Below, in pieces: positions 22,201 through 35,500 of a stretch of DNA of 64,000 nucleotides. Every line of letters begins with the position of its first letter. Position 1 is the stretch's first letter. Both the position numbers and the translations under genes were made by a program. The stretch lies in the NCBI GenBank assembly GCA_030704615.1, contig CM060734.1:33248042-33312041 (forward strand). The letters run 5' to 3'. Under the pieces are notes generated by a model. That model did not search any database, was not told the origin of the DNA, and saw only the letters and a program-made list of their open reading frames with translations. This stretch comes from Takakia lepidozioides (Eukaryota; Streptophyta; Takakiopsida; Takakiales; Takakiaceae).

Positions 22201-23738
22201 GCCCCCACAGTACACTAGCCCTTCACAGTGGCTTTCTCAAGCCATACATAGGTTGGGTAATGTGCTGTGGTGCACCCTCACTTTACAAACATTACATCTA
22301 TACTCAGATAGAAAATGAACAAAAGAATCGCTGTCTCCAATGCCGTACCTCATTTGTAGTCACAAGCGCTACGGTTCCACTTGTAATATTCTTCAAAAAG
22401 TACTTGTTAATAAAGTCGACGTTGTGTTGAGTGTCGACACAATTGTGGGATCAATATAATTTTTGGCGTCTAACATTTTTCATCATCAACGAGTTGCGTG
22501 CTCAGAACAGAAGCTATGGCGGCTATGCTCAAGTGAAATTACCAACTGATTGCCGCGGTATGAGCGGTGGCAATGGCGACTGATCCGTGCTCACAAACGA
22601 GATCAATTGCATGTTTATTTCCTCGGTCATCTCTGTCACTTTCACAGGGGCCCGACGGACATTGCTCAGGCGAGCTCTTTCTATATCGTGAATGTTATTT
22701 ACATTGAGTGTTTCTTCTCTCTCTATTTCTCCATCAATTTGTGGCCAGCGATTAGGAAAGCTCCCGGAGAACAATAATGCATGCCCAAAAGGGACAGAGC
22801 TGAAGTCCGGCTACATGATGGTGAGCATAGCGCTCCAATTACTTTCATCTTTGTTATGCAAGATCTGATTTCAACTTCATGTCCTGGCTTCTGATCTGCT
22901 AGGGCCAAAGTTGTTGTCTGTTTTCAAATTTTTCTTAGAAACCTTAAAGGAAACCTGGGAGCGACTGCACACTCTCAGTTTGCTCCCAGATTTAAGGCCA
23001 TTGTTCGGAATTTCTTAACGGAACAGTTGGTGATCAGGTTGGCAGGATCTGACGAGCAAGAGATATTCCGTAATCCGGTTGTTTTGCAAATGGACTCTGA
23101 CGCAATTATAAGTCTTAGTTCAATACTTAAACTATCTCTGATCCTAATTTGTGGACACAGATCAACGTATAATCGATATATCGCATACTGATCACAACAC
23201 AGATGCCACAAAGAGCTACAAAGATTCTTATCGTTCTCAATGATCTGAAGATGGTGATGTACCTTTACAAAGTCAATTTGAAGCGAAATTCAGTACTTTC
23301 TGCCACAAATGTCTAGGGCGTTCTTAGTGTTGTCTTTTCTCTGTCTCTAGAAGCCTTATTCAAGGCCGCCAAGCTCCGCTCCATGCAACCTTCCGAGTAA
23401 CTTTGTCAAGGCAGGGCATCAAATACCATAGCACGTTGTCAGATTCATGCTTCTGGCGAAACCAGTTTTTTTCTTGTGGCCTAACTTCAACCTGGAAAAT
23501 GGGGAAAATGAAGCTAAACCCGGGTTACTGCACGGTGAGCATGCACAGCAGGTTTATGATTACTAGGCCAGAGATTAGATGCAGGGGTAGTTAAGGGAGA
23601 TGACTCGGTGGGTCCGATGTCTCGGGGTACAATGGTTTTGGGTGCTACTGTATATGGGTATTGTGGAGGGTGTATACGATCCTACGCAGGGTAGGACTCG
23701 AGGTCGCAGGTGGGTGTGTTGGTGTGGGAGAGAGAGAG
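19261..23738. other. possible later exons of the unknown gene, otherwise unassigned
   Basis: Several 100-250 base open stretches occur on both strands (for example + 20815-21189 and + 21913-22194), none with a recognisable family. They may be exons of the gene starting at 18658 or chance frames. Nothing assignable is seen between 22.2 and 23.7 kb. A GA-rich leader precedes the AP-4 sigma start. Confidence 0.3.
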
Positions 23739-24935
23739 ATGGCAATACGGTTTGTGCTGCTGGTGAACAAGCAGGGGCAAACCAGACTAGCGCAGTACTA
23801 CGAGTACCTCACCATCGATGAGCGGCGTGCACTCGAAGGCGAAAATGTCAGGAAGTGTCTTGCCCGATCTGATAATCAGGTGAGTTCCTCTTTTTGTGAC
23901 GGAATTGCGATTCCCCCTGCCTGACCTTCTTCGGCGGACAACTGTTAGTCGCATTTGAGTTTTCAACAAAGATCTCTCGTCCATGGAGGACAACTGTGGT
24001 ATAAGTGCTGAACGCGTCCGTTGTGTTTGATGACAGTGTTCATTTGTGGAGCACCGTAACTACAAGATAATATATCGCCGCTATGCCTCTCTCTTCTTCC
24101 TCGTTGGCGTTGATGGTGAAGAGGTATTGGTCGCTTGCCTCCCTGAATTGACAAAGTCCTTCCGTATCTACTCATGTCCCCTTCGTTTCTTCATGTGCAT
24201 GTGTCAATGTTGCTGAGGTCTAGCAGTGTAGTCCCTGGCGCGTATATATGGAATTCTTTTTTGGGGGATGCTGAGAACACTAAGAGAATGCAATTAAGCC
24301 AAATGCAATCTGAAATCCAAGCTCATCAGATCATAGTGGATTGTACGCCGGAATGCAACACTGTTAGTGTCAGAGTTTGCAAAAGACGAGACGTAGACCT
24401 CATCGGGCATTTGTTGGCTGTTTGTACTTGAATGGGGAAGGATTGGTATTATTTTGGGTTCCAAAGGCAGACATTTGCTGCAGGGTCTGAATTAGCGATT
24501 TTGGAGTTTATCCATAGCGTGGTCGAGACTATGGATCACTACTTTGGCAATGTGGTACACACTTTGTCTTTCTATGACACTATTGCACATTATGCTTTCT
24601 AGTAGGATGTCAACCTAGTTCAAAGATGGTTAGTGCTTTTGTTTCTTGCAATTCCTAGAGCCTGAATTTGGTAGGTGGTCAAGAGTGTCCTCCATTTTTC
24701 TCTTGAGTCAGTCGGTTATGCTCAGGTAGGAGTTATCTCATTGTCATTCAATGAGCAGAATTACATGTTTTAACCAAAGAGCATGGTTGGGGGTGTCCAG
24801 TGTGAATTGGACATAATGTTCCATCTGGAGAAAGCGCACTTCATGTTGGAGGAGATGATCATGAATGGCTGTGTTGTGGAGACCAACAAAACCAACATTT
24901 TGACCCCTATCCAACTCATGGATAAATCCTCATAG
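23739..24935 (+). CDS. AP4S1: AP-4 adaptor complex sigma subunit
   Basis: Four exons, 23739-23879, 24037-24123, 24471-24554 and 24801-24935, join in frame to 148 residues; plant AP-4 sigma is about 143. The protein is the small subunit of the AP-4 adaptor at the trans-Golgi network, which sorts cargo into vesicles. Diagnostic stretches are FVLLVNKQGQTRLAQYYEYL, CSFVEHRNYKIIYRRYASLF, LAILEFIHSVVETMDHYFGN and CELDIMFHLEKAHFMLEEMI, ending IQLMDKSS. It is a complete longin-like sigma domain. Exon 1, 2 and 4 boundaries are canonical GT-AG at the positions expected for plants. The exon 3 acceptor at 24470 is chosen because it keeps the frame. It adds about three residues (TFAAGSELA) relative to homologues; the nearer AG at 24483 would break the frame. 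No sign of decay. Confidence 0.92.
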
Positions 24936-26080
24936 CCTTTCATTGTATCATCCCTCTTCGCTATCGGAACAAGTTTGGTGGATATTTCTTGGTTCCAAGG
25001 TTAGTAACTATTACGTATACCAAAGATCATTGTGTACTTATTATTTGGGGGGCCTGTGAGCAGACTTGTACGGCGTGAGGTCTCGTAACCTCCCAAGTGG
25101 AGGAGGTTGAGGCTAAGACTAGTGAGTGCCCGAGCTATGTTGCTCAAAGTTGAACGAGAGACAAATTTTCACTTGCAACCCGAGGGAGCCATTCCACACT
25201 CCCCCATGGGCAATGAAGCAGTTTGAATGTCTGCGATTTAACAAGCCTGGCAAGGTTCTTTTATCAACTCTTGATAAAGCTTACTGGGTTTACCTGGTTA
25301 CGTGTCTTTCCCTTGTTCTATTGACAAGGAAGTGCAGTATCTCATCATTTCACACAACTGTCACTGATGGCCACAGCTCCACCACTTGTCTGCCTGAACC
25401 ACTGTAAGTTTATATCTCATAGTCTCTGAACTGAAGATTTAAGGTTGGCCGTTGTTGGAACAATTTTCAGTAGAATTTAGCTACTTAGGATAATTTGAGT
25501 GTAAAGCAAGAGTAAAGGATTGACTGACGAAACCTGTGGAGCTTTATTTACAAACTGACATGAGGCAACTGGTCTTATCTTTTTTGTGTAGGGTAAAGAG
25601 CTGGAGCAGGTGAACAGTTTAAGGCCCCTATAGAGACAACTCTATAGAGGCTGCAAACAGGTGAAAAGCCCACACTCCAGCTCTTTACCGGGCGTAAAAA
25701 ATAATTTTAACTTTTTTGGCGCTCCTCTTCATCTATTCGCGCAGGCTTGTCTTTCTCCTCCGTGCTTCTCCGTTTCTGTGCACACAGTAAAAATTGTGGT
25801 AGAATTTGCTGATGACTGGACTAGTGGTGTCCGTAAGCAACTCTCCAGGCTGGCGCGGGCGTTTCGCTGTGTAACGTACCAGGCCTACTTACGCGTTAGA
25901 TTACGCCCTATAAGGCCACGCGATATATACTACAAAAATTTGAAGCATTTTTTACGGTGCAATTTGCAATTGAGGCATCAATGAAAACTCCTCTCTTGGA
26001 TACAAATTTTGCTGTCCTCTGCCTCTTGTAAAGTCATCATTTAACGGGGTTATCTCTTCTTCCTTCCCGCTTTTTAGCTC
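24936..26080. other. intergenic, with one foldback
   Basis: No coding exon recognised. The only structure noted is the inverted repeat at 25592-25689, listed separately. Confidence 0.4.
25592..25689. repeat. 98-nt foldback with 15-bp perfect arms
   Basis: GGTAAAGAGCTGGAG at 25592-25606 is the exact reverse complement of the sequence at 25675-25689. A smaller nested inverted repeat (CCTATAGAG / CTCTATAGAGG) lies at 25627-25650. This suits a degenerate MITE or foldback element; no target duplication was seen. Confidence 0.8.
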
Positions 26081-26081
26081 T

Positions 26082-26150
26082 GTCCGCCAAGGCTGTCGCT
26101 TGGCCCTTTTTCTTTTCCTGATTGTTGCTGATGGCCTGGGTCATCTTGAA
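26082..26150 (+). mobile_element. LINE reverse transcriptase scrap
   Basis: A short stretch reads SVRQGCRLALFLFLIVADGL, the same RT block found in the LINE at 15.6 kb (VRQGCPLAPFLFLIAAD). Flanking sequence soon stops matching, so this is a very short relic. Confidence 0.75.
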
Positions 26151-26214
26151 TCTAGGCAGGATAGCGTGCATGAGATAACCAAGCTCAGTAACTTTTTCTC
26201 ACTCATGATACTTC

Positions 26215-27760
26215 GAAAAACCCATTCTATGTATTTTTTCAAGAGCACATCCAGGACAAATTCTGCATCCATATCATCTTTGATGATCTTTAGTCCATGA
26301 ACCATGTCTTGGTCCCCATCTTCCGGATGATGGCATTGTTAAGGTGGCCAAATTTGTAGTGTCATAACTTGAGGTTGTTCTTTTCATTTGATGGTAAGTG
26401 TGGACCAGTGGCTGCTGCATATTATGTCTAGTCACTAACAATTGCAACTTTGAAACGTAGCAAGATTATCATGTCCCTCAGTTCTCTGTTGTATTTACAC
26501 CTCTTCCTTTACATTTCATTGTCATCATTCTTTGTCATAGATATTGTTGACATTTCTGTAGGCAAGTCAAGCTATAGAAAAATAGGTTCTCTTGAGCCCT
26601 GGAATATAAAGCACGTCTCTTAGCGGGCCACACTGCCACTAATTGTCCACAAAGACTAAGATGTTGATGTCACCACATCGAACAACCTAGACGGTATGGT
26701 CTATAATAACTGGCACCGACATTTGACAACACCTATAGTCTTAAATGTTTTGAACCATTGCCACTTGTCCCGTGTCATATGTTGTGACACTCTACTCTCT
26801 GCAAACCACTCATTCCTCACTTCAACAATAAGGGCCACTTTCAATGTAGACTCGTTTTTCATGCTACTGATGTCACATAGAAGGAGCACGGGTCTGCATA
26901 GGCACTTCCATGTGCATTACACCCGTGCAACAGTAACCGGGTCTTGTGCACCGCAACCCTCACTCAATGTGAAGGGTTGGCCGGGTCCTGTTCTTTCATT
27001 ATGACTGACCCTAGAAGGTCAAAAACATTGATTTGACTTGCTAAAGAGGTCACCCATTCCTTATTCAAACTCCATGTCATATTCTCACGCTCGACTTCCA
27101 CAAGGATAGCCGGCGCACATAGTAAAACGGGTTTAGGTATTGGGTGGCACATGGAAGGACTATCCAAAGAGTCAATTGAGAGCACCCTTGGTAAACCCCA
27201 TCTTGTATGATGTCAGCGAATGGAAAAGGGTTCACATGGAAAGTGCCCTAAATGTTGGTTACACGTGTGTAAGATTTCTAGAAAGAGATCACTAAGCAAT
27301 GCACCACATACTCCAACACAATCCACAACAATTCTTGTTGGCTCAACAAGAGAGTTGTTGATACCCATGGTATTTAGGATGACATCAAACAACTGACATC
27401 TATATACTGGATATCTGCGGCACTACAACAACGATATGGGTACTGCCGGGCCCTTGAGAATTGTGCGCATCTTATATGTGGACGAACATAATCTCTGTTC
27501 ATTGTATAATGTTATGATGCGCAAGGCACCGGGTTATTATTGTAGAAGCGCCATACACATAATATATTGTTCTAATTGATTTCGTTGCCAATAACATTTG
27601 AGTTTACAAATTGAAAATCAAACTTGTCCTTGTCCTTCATACAATATTCAACTATTCTGATATATATGTGCAGACCTTTGTCTCTTAACATCTTGCAATG
27701 TAAATACAAGATCGGGGTGGTGCAGTTTTTGGATCACCTCATCCCATTTGCTTCTTAATT
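26215..27760 (-). mobile_element. Ty1/copia retrotransposon remnant (gag, protease, pre-integrase)
   Basis: Read on the minus strand, three parts of a copia element survive in order. The gag phrase WDEVIQKLHHPDLVFTLQDV is at about 27663-27751. The protease segment at about 26560-26889 reads ESRVSQHMTRDKWQWFKTF, where active elements have DSGAS, followed by LRDVLYIPGLKRTYFSI. The GAG-pre-integrase segment at about 26221-26375 has HYKFGHLNNAIIRKM and CPGCALEKIHRMGF. There are many stops and frameshifts, including TGA in place of the usual Trp before HYKFGH. Integrase and RT are missing; LTRs were not identified. Confidence 0.8.
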
Positions 27761-28365
27761 AATTATAAAACATGACCACACTGAAAACAAACAATCAACA
27801 TACCATTTGCAAGTGCAGATTCAACAATGTTCCACCTCTTTCGAAAGTGCCAACCCACTCTTGAAGTATTGGCAAATGAATAACTCCATTTTTCACAAAC
27901 ATGTATCCATAGCTGTTGATAGCTAAGTTGCCTTCCCCTCTCTCTATTGTTACTTTGCCCTCTCTCTTGCTAGCCCTTTATGCGCATCGTCTTCCTTCCA
28001 CACTTAACCTTGCACTTTAAGCAAAACTGAACAGAGCACATAACTTAAATAGTGAACGGCCATTCACATGTTGACAAACGATTCCATCTTCCCCCACACC
28101 GATTCGCCTCGCTCCCTTCGTCTCTATTTCGTTGACCTTCGAAATTTCCTCAAACTGTTGTTGGGTAGTGACTTATTATTAGCGCTCAAAATCATTCTTC
28201 TTCTGCGACTCCCGCACGCACGTCTGCCTTCACGAGTCACCAGTAGTGAGAGAAACGATAATTACTGTTTAAGTATATCCCTTCCAGACTCATTGGGGGC
28301 GTTTCTCGGCGAGCTACAAATCTGGGAGGTAGCTAGCACGAGTTCAGACGTGGGTGTGAATGGAC

Positions 28366-28981
28366 AAGTGTTGGGCGAATGTTAACTTTTTTTTAACATC
28401 CCCCTATTCCACGTAGTATTTTACATATCCATCGGTTCCGGGTATTACCAACATGACAAGCAGCGGATCCAGGTATGCATCCGGTTACTAAATTTAGGGC
28501 TAACATATCCGCCCGGTATTACACCGGATATACAATCTTTTTCTTTTCATACTTCCATATCCGCCGGTTATGCATCTATCTAGATCGTAAAGACCCGGCC
28601 AGGATTTTTTAGTTAGAGAGGATGGCGCCTTATGCGGAGGAATTTTCCCGCCGGGTGTGAGCGTGGCACCTTACGCCGCGTAAGGTTCCTCCTCTCCTCC
28701 AGAGGAAGGCACCTTGTAATGCTCTTGTGAACGTCAAATCGAGATGATCCCAGCCATCCATGGTTAAAAATGCTGACTGTTTCTTTACGCCGGGTAAGGC
28801 CCTCAGACGGGGCCTTCCTGAAACTCCGGACCGCACTCATCGGCTACCGCCTCATGGCAGGCCCCTTATTTCAGGAAGGCCCCCCTCGGGCCTTACCCCA
28901 TACTAAAAAATGTCAGTTCCGGGTCCGAAGACATTGATATCCGGGTTGATATCCTGACGACTCTATATCCGCCCAACACTG
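28366..28981. mobile_element. non-autonomous hAT-like DNA transposon with 8-bp target duplication
   Basis: The duplicated site GAATGGAC flanks the element at 28358-28365 and 28982-28989. The ends are inverted repeats: AAGTGTTGGGCGAAT on the left and, read inward from the right, CAGTGTTGGGCGGAT. An 8-bp duplication and a CAGTG-type terminus are hallmarks of the hAT superfamily. The 616-bp interior has no transposase. It is packed with short ATATCCG/CCGGT motifs and a large foldback at about 28792-28898 (GGGTAAGGCC / GGCCTTACCC). Confidence 0.8.
28792..28898. repeat. foldback inside the hAT-like element
   Basis: The left arm begins GGGTAAGGCC and ends CCTTCCTGAAA. The right arm begins TTTCAGGAAGG and ends GGCCTTACCC, pairing over about 30 bases with a few mismatches. 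A smaller palindrome CCTTACGCCGCGTAAGG sits just upstream, near 28670-28686. Confidence 0.7.
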
Positions 28982-29563
28982 GAATGGACTATCTGCTTTT
29001 GACAATGAATGTGGTTGTGGGTTCAAACCACGGTCTGGTGTGTCATGAAGGTGTCCAGTGTCCACCTTTCAGCTGGAAGGCAGTAGCCCTTGTGGTGAAG
29101 TGATACCATAAGTTAAGCTCCCTTGGGGCGACGTCATACCCTTTTTATTTGCTGCTGACGGCGGCGTACTGTTTCATTACCGACCTGAGGGTTTCTCTAA
29201 CTCAGATTAGACACCCAGAAAAAGTGAAGGAAGCGAAGATAAGTTAGCCGATCTCGTAAAGCGCATCCCACAATCGTCGGTCGGTCGATTCCAAGCTAAT
29301 ATACCCCGCTACTAAGCTACCGTAAGCTACGGGAAGGTGGGCACCTCAAAGACCGTGGCGACTAGGAAGCCTACTTACTCACACGCAAACAATTTTGGAG
29401 TTTTGGAGTCCAGGCATCGCATTCTTTTCTCGGGATCCCTGGTCGGTCAAAAAGGCTGGAAATTTGAGTTGGGTTTTTTCAATCTTGTGTTCCGGATCTG
29501 CATCTTACAAGGATCTGTATGAGTGAGTAGCAGGGGGCGACAAGAAGGGAGAGAGAGAGAGAG

Positions 29564-32500
29564 ATGGATGCGAAGGCAGGAATGGAGTCTGCGAGGCGCC
29601 GCCTTCAAATCATCGAAGACCATGTACATTCTCGTCCTTCTGGTATGCCTCTCGCTCTCTTAGGCTCTCTGGGCCCTAGATAAAAGGTAGATTTAAGTTG
29701 GTTTGGGCAAGGATTACTGGTTGTGAAGCTTCATCAGCTGGAGCCCAGTTTACTTTTTCGTGCTGTAATAAACCAGCATAGCATGGCAACCCAATTGAAA
29801 ACAATTAAACTGCGAGGTGGGAATACTATTGAGTGTCAATTATGCGTGTGGGATAGAGGGCGGAGGGGGTGAAGAGAGACATGCTGCTGCTTACACCCAG
29901 CTCTGCATGTCCTTGTGTGACTTAGCTGAGAGAGAGGGGGCATCAGTTTTCTGTCCTGAAATTGATGGCTTTCATATGCTTGCTACCATGGGCCCCGTAA
30001 GAGCGAAAGTTGATGATTCATTCTGTATCCTTCGCTTGCTGTACCTCAAAAAGAAGAGAAATCAAATGGTCTTCCGCTGAAAGCTCAAAGAGCTTATGGT
30101 ACAATAGGAAGCAAGAAACAAGAAAGAGAGGGGCCAGAAGCAGCCCAAAAGCAGTTATTGGTATGCTGGAATAGACAATTCCCATGGATCTCGTAGTAGA
30201 AAGGGAAGTGAAAGAAGAAATGTTCTTCACTTTCGATTTCCCTGTTGTTCCCAGCGCAGCAGGGCATAGGCGGTCCTCACGTTGCAGGTTTTCCCACCTA
30301 CCAGTCTCTATCCGCAGGCTGTGTGAGCCCACCCTGAACCTCCCCAATGCCCTCAGAAGAGGGGAAGATAGAGCTGCAGACAGGTAATTGGGCTACATTA
30401 TTCTATTGTCATGGAGGACGAAGAATGTAGAAATGCAGTTTTGTTGTTAGAGTGGCTGGTTTCATGTCCACCAGATGTGAAGTTCCATAAGTCCTCATCT
30501 AATGCATCTATTGCAGTCCTGTTTGGAGAGAGAGAGAGTGAGAGAGATTTCGGAGGTAGCAATATATGAACCCCACAGATGAATATATGACACTGCGGGA
30601 AGCAGGAGATTGAAGTAACTAAGTTATCCTCATGAGGTACAATCCTCGCTATTGGTTAGTTCCTTGATTGATTACACCTGTAAGAGAAGTGCATCCGCCA
30701 TATTTTGTTCTGAACCCCAAGCAGCAACTTAGGAAATGAGAAATACAATCCTTTCAATCATGCCTTAATTCTAATTTTCAGCTGTTCAAGCTTCATACCC
30801 TTGTGGGTGAACACCCCACAACATCGACCCCACAAGGGTTCCATGAGTGCTTCTATTCTACAAGGAGTATACCTTTGATATGCCACAAATAAGTGCCACA
30901 GGGAATGGTCAACGAGTGATCCGTCTCTCCTGTAGGTGTATCTTACCTACGCTCCCACCATTTTGGATATGGAAGGAGTAAATCCAGGTGTGATCTGCAT
31001 GGCTACATACAGGCATGTGAGCATAGAGCCCACCCCTGAAAGGGGGCAGTACCTGCAAGGGGAAGAGGCTTTTATTTACGCTGGGCTTTGGCCGGAGTCA
31101 TCTCTGTGTCTCATACAGGCATGTGCCTGGTTGGAGTCAAGTTTAATCCACACGACCTGCTACAGTGATCCAGTGCCATAACTCTTGGCTGATCTTTTAG
31201 AACGTGTGATTCTCAATGCTGACCCTGTCCTTGCCTAAACCTTTTGAGTTACCCTAGGTCCCATTCTGATCCAAGTTTAGGTCTTAAAGGTTCTGTTTTC
31301 TAATTAAATCACACATTGGGGATGACTTTGGCAGAGGAATGTGCTCAACTGGAGGTGCAGCCAACAGTTGGGGAATTTTACCAGGGTATACTTCTTCTCC
31401 TCACTTGAAAATGCTTGTTGCCCTGTGTTGTTAGGAAGGGAACCTATTTTACATGAGTGACATCTCTTGACAAGGACCTACACACTGCAGTAACTTTGAC
31501 TTACTGTCAGACATGTTTTCATGATGGAGTGACACAAGGAAAGAAGACATTTGTGACATCCACTGCAAAATCTTTGGGCCTATGGGGTAGAGAGATGTCA
31601 TGTCCGGACATAGAAGAGCTTCCTGTGACAATCTAGTATGGAACCGGTTTCACATGATACTTAGCACAATGACAGTGTTGCTGTATGGATGAGAGTGCAA
31701 ATGTGGGATAGCGAGATCGTTATGTGGAAAAGCTGGCATAGCTCAAGAAGTAGCCACAAAACTGAAATAGATCAACAGACAGGATGGTGGAGGTCCATAG
31801 GAGGTGAGGTGGATATGGCAAGCAATGCAAGCAATCTCTAAGATGCACACAGACAATGCTCAATTCTGGTGTAATGTGTGGACTGTAATGTTTTGTATGT
31901 GCAGAACAAGGATACAGTGTTGTGTTGCCAGAAAAACTAAGCACTGGAAAATGGAATGTGTTCAGGTATGTCTGTACTGAGGCAACTTCATCTTTGAATT
32001 AATAGAGCCATCCATGCAGATTCCAAACCAAGATTGAATAGTTGGGGTTACAAGTTACAACATTGTCTCTGATTTGGGATCGCATCCTTTCCTCCTCAGA
32101 GCAAGGCTGGAAAAAAATGTGCCATCCCCTGTGTGTTTGTATGTTTGTATTTGTCAAGAAGGCCTCCTTTAAAGCATGCCAGATGACTATCACAGCACCT
32201 TCCTTTCCATTGTTGAGAGGCTCCTGATGATGCCGAAACTTGTGATCCTCCTTGGATCAGCAATCTAGGTTGAACCTGTTTTTTTTGTATACCTCTTAGG
32301 GCTCCAGTGAGTGTACACATATAATAATTTCCTTCTCTCTGACAGAGTCCCTGCACCTCTGCTCACAAACTCTCAAAAAATTTGAGGCAGAGCCTGAAGC
32401 CCTGGTCCCGTTGGAGTCTAACTGCTGGGCAGATTACACACACCAGATTGATGCTTGTGGGGCTTTCTAGAGGAAATCTGGAGAGCCTGAACATTAAGTC

Positions 32501-35500
32501 CCACTATTGGAGTGAGCCCCTCCCAAAGGTAGAGTCTCTCCCTTTTTTTCAGCCCAAACTGGGTGCGGGGTCTATGGCAAGTCAATGTTCGTAGGGAACG
32601 GGAGTACATCCTCTCACACAGGATGAGTGGCTTTGGCATCTGAATGACTGACCTGGGAAAGGAAAGGATTAATAGGGTTGCATGGTGCCAGATCAAACCT
32701 CTCTCCATTGCAGCTGGTGGACCATTGGCCTGACCATCCTGATATTCATACACTGCACGACAATTTTGTGTAAGCTAACTGGAACAAGTGATGATTTGGG
32801 GGCTAGTATGTTGATTGTGGTGTATATGTATTCAGGTCGTTCTTTCTAGCTTATTACTTAGCTGGTCACCTGCATCCTAGTTTATTTGTAAGGCATACAC
32901 AAGTGTCATGTGTATTGGGAACTCAACAGTCTAGTCGTAGACATGATTATGTATTCAGTCCTGTATCTGTGAATGTATTCTTGTTTCCAGGAAGCCTGGG
33001 TTGGCCAGGCTTGGGGATCATGCTGGACTTGGATTTTGTATCTTAGGAGCATAGAACAATTAACAGGCTGGAGGGCCATGAAGTTCAACAGTGAAAGCTC
33101 TACTGTCTCCTTCGAAGAATGGCTTCAAATGTGCTTAGCTCATGCCCTGAGATGTGGGATTGGTGTGTGAAGGTATGCATCAAAGTCATTTGCAGACAAC
33201 AAGTTTTTGGGAACCAGGATCCGGGAGGATGGCACTGTTGGCGAGTAAAACTCTTGTTCTTTCCCTCACAGTCTTGTTATTCCTGAATAAATTCTTTCAA
33301 CTCTGTTCCAAACTCAGAACTGCTTTAATTTCTAATTTTCCCCTACCTTTGTTGGGCTTAGTCTGAAGTCATGTGATCTCCATCCTCCTCATCATCTTAG
33401 ATATAGCACACATGGCAGGTGGGATGGAACTTCGAGTTTAGAAGGCCAAACTAAGAGATCTACCGACATGTATAGGCCGGCTTTCTGCTTACGTAATCAT
33501 TACCTTGGAAATGCCTTGCAGTTACAAGTGGATGACATATGGAGAGGCAGGGGCCGCACGGACTGCAGTCGGTTCAGGCCTTGTCCAGCATGGCATTCCC
33601 AAGGCATGCAACCAGATCACTTTTGCACAATATACTTTGGGATGTTGCCTAGTGCCTGGCTGACGTATTCCGACTGAGATTTTGAGCACTCAAGAGAAAT
33701 AGAAGAACAAAATTTCATTAAGGAGAGGAAGAAAGAAACCAAGATATTTATGAAGTCCTTGGGAGGCCCAAAGGGGGGCCCAAGGGACCCAAGTGGCACA
33801 ACACCCTAGAACCACAAAAACCAGAGACCAATTCATAGCTCAAGTTTGCCCAAAGGCAATGTGCCAATGCAGATAAATGCTAAGCACTTCGGGTCCTCAT
33901 AGCCAAAGGCCTCTGCTAAGGTCATGAAATCTCTAAACTCACAACAGTGGAGGGCGGGGAGTTTTGTGGTGGCACAATCAACTTCTTTGTTGGGAGTGAA
34001 GGAAAAGATGTGATAAGCCTATATTTGTCAGTTTCTATCCATTGAGAGATTTGGATATGTTGGATGTTTGGAAACAGGGGGCCAGTGTGGGACTCTACAT
34101 GATAAACCGTGCTGAGTGGATTATTTCGGAGCTTGCCTGCTCATCATATTCTTATGTCTCGGTCCCTCTGTATGATACTCTTGGTAAGCATTACACCGTC
34201 CCCTAAGCACATTCTTATGTTGAAAGATATCACATATCAGACACTGTCCTGCCAGATTTTGTCTGACATCTCAAGAACCAGTGAAGTCAAGCAGCTCCAC
34301 CCTCATAAAAAGCAGTGGGGCATGTAAGACCAACTTAAAATGGTGGAGTTAGTGAAGCGATTCACATTATTTAATCATTTAGTTACAGATCACAGAGTTA
34401 GGCACCAATTGATTATGCTCTCCTTGAAGTTTAGACAGCAGTTCTCTCAAGTGAATGTTCGAATAAACAATTTAGTTTTCACCTGTAGAGAAAAAAAAGC
34501 GTGGTTTGTCCAATGATAGTTGTCCTTGGAAAGGGTGATGGGGAGTGTCACTCATTTTCTGCAGGTGTGGATGCTGTGAGGTATATAATCAAACATGCAG
34601 AAGTTGCAGCCAACTTTTGCACCCCAGATAAGCTGCAGACTGTGAGTAAGCTTTTCCAATTACCAGCTGTCGTATGCGGGAATGCAGCTCAGAAGCCCTT
34701 GGTCAGCACGGGTAGCAAGGAAGGCATATTGCTTGGCACTAGATCTATGGCCAGTGTCTGTCTCTCTGTACCCAGATCTAAGGAGAGAAACTGAAGGTTG
34801 GCCCAGTGTGATGGCGTGACATTGTGGGATCTCTCTTCTCTTTCTTTCACTCTTTGTCGAACCGATTCTTGGCAGAAACTGAAATGCACTGCCTTTGGTT
34901 TCTGGGATTGGGTTGGGTTGGGCAGCTTTTGAGTTGTTTGTCCGAGCTGCATTCTGTCCGGCTTATCGTGGTAAGTTCCTTTGTCATGTACTTTCTGCTA
35001 TATCCTACCAGGTTCTCTCTTTGCAATCGCTTGTCTGGTTGTGGTGCTGTGAGGTTGAGGTGGGGTAAGGGTTGGGGTATGGCTGTGAGAGCCCAATGAA
35101 TGGTGTGGTATGTATTGATCAGGTTGTCGATTTGTGTCTTTGTATATGGGTTAGGTATCCCCTGTTTTGTTTATCACGTAGTGTTTGTGATATGTCTGGA
35201 GGCACAGTGCATGGGTTGATAGCACTGGTAGTGATTCGTTGCTGAATGGTTTTCAGAGTGTCGCTGGCTTTGATCCAGTTACTAACGGTGGGGTGTTGTG
35301 TGCAGTCTTCCATAATTTTAGATAGAGAGAGGATTTTGTCTGCTGCATGTTAGTGAAAATGCTATTCATATGTTTCCTGCCCATGGTTGCAAGAAAGCAA
35401 GCATATCAAATCATCAGATCTGAAAGTGTTGTTTTTGTAGGTTGTTGGAGCCCCTGAGCATCTGGTGCCGTCGCTCCCCCCACAATCTGGGGTTGAGATT

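Noticed and set aside
33078-33120. [10 protein letters not shown] stretch as the LACS exon after DNFV
   Set aside because: It looks slightly like the family, but no donor in the required phase follows it.
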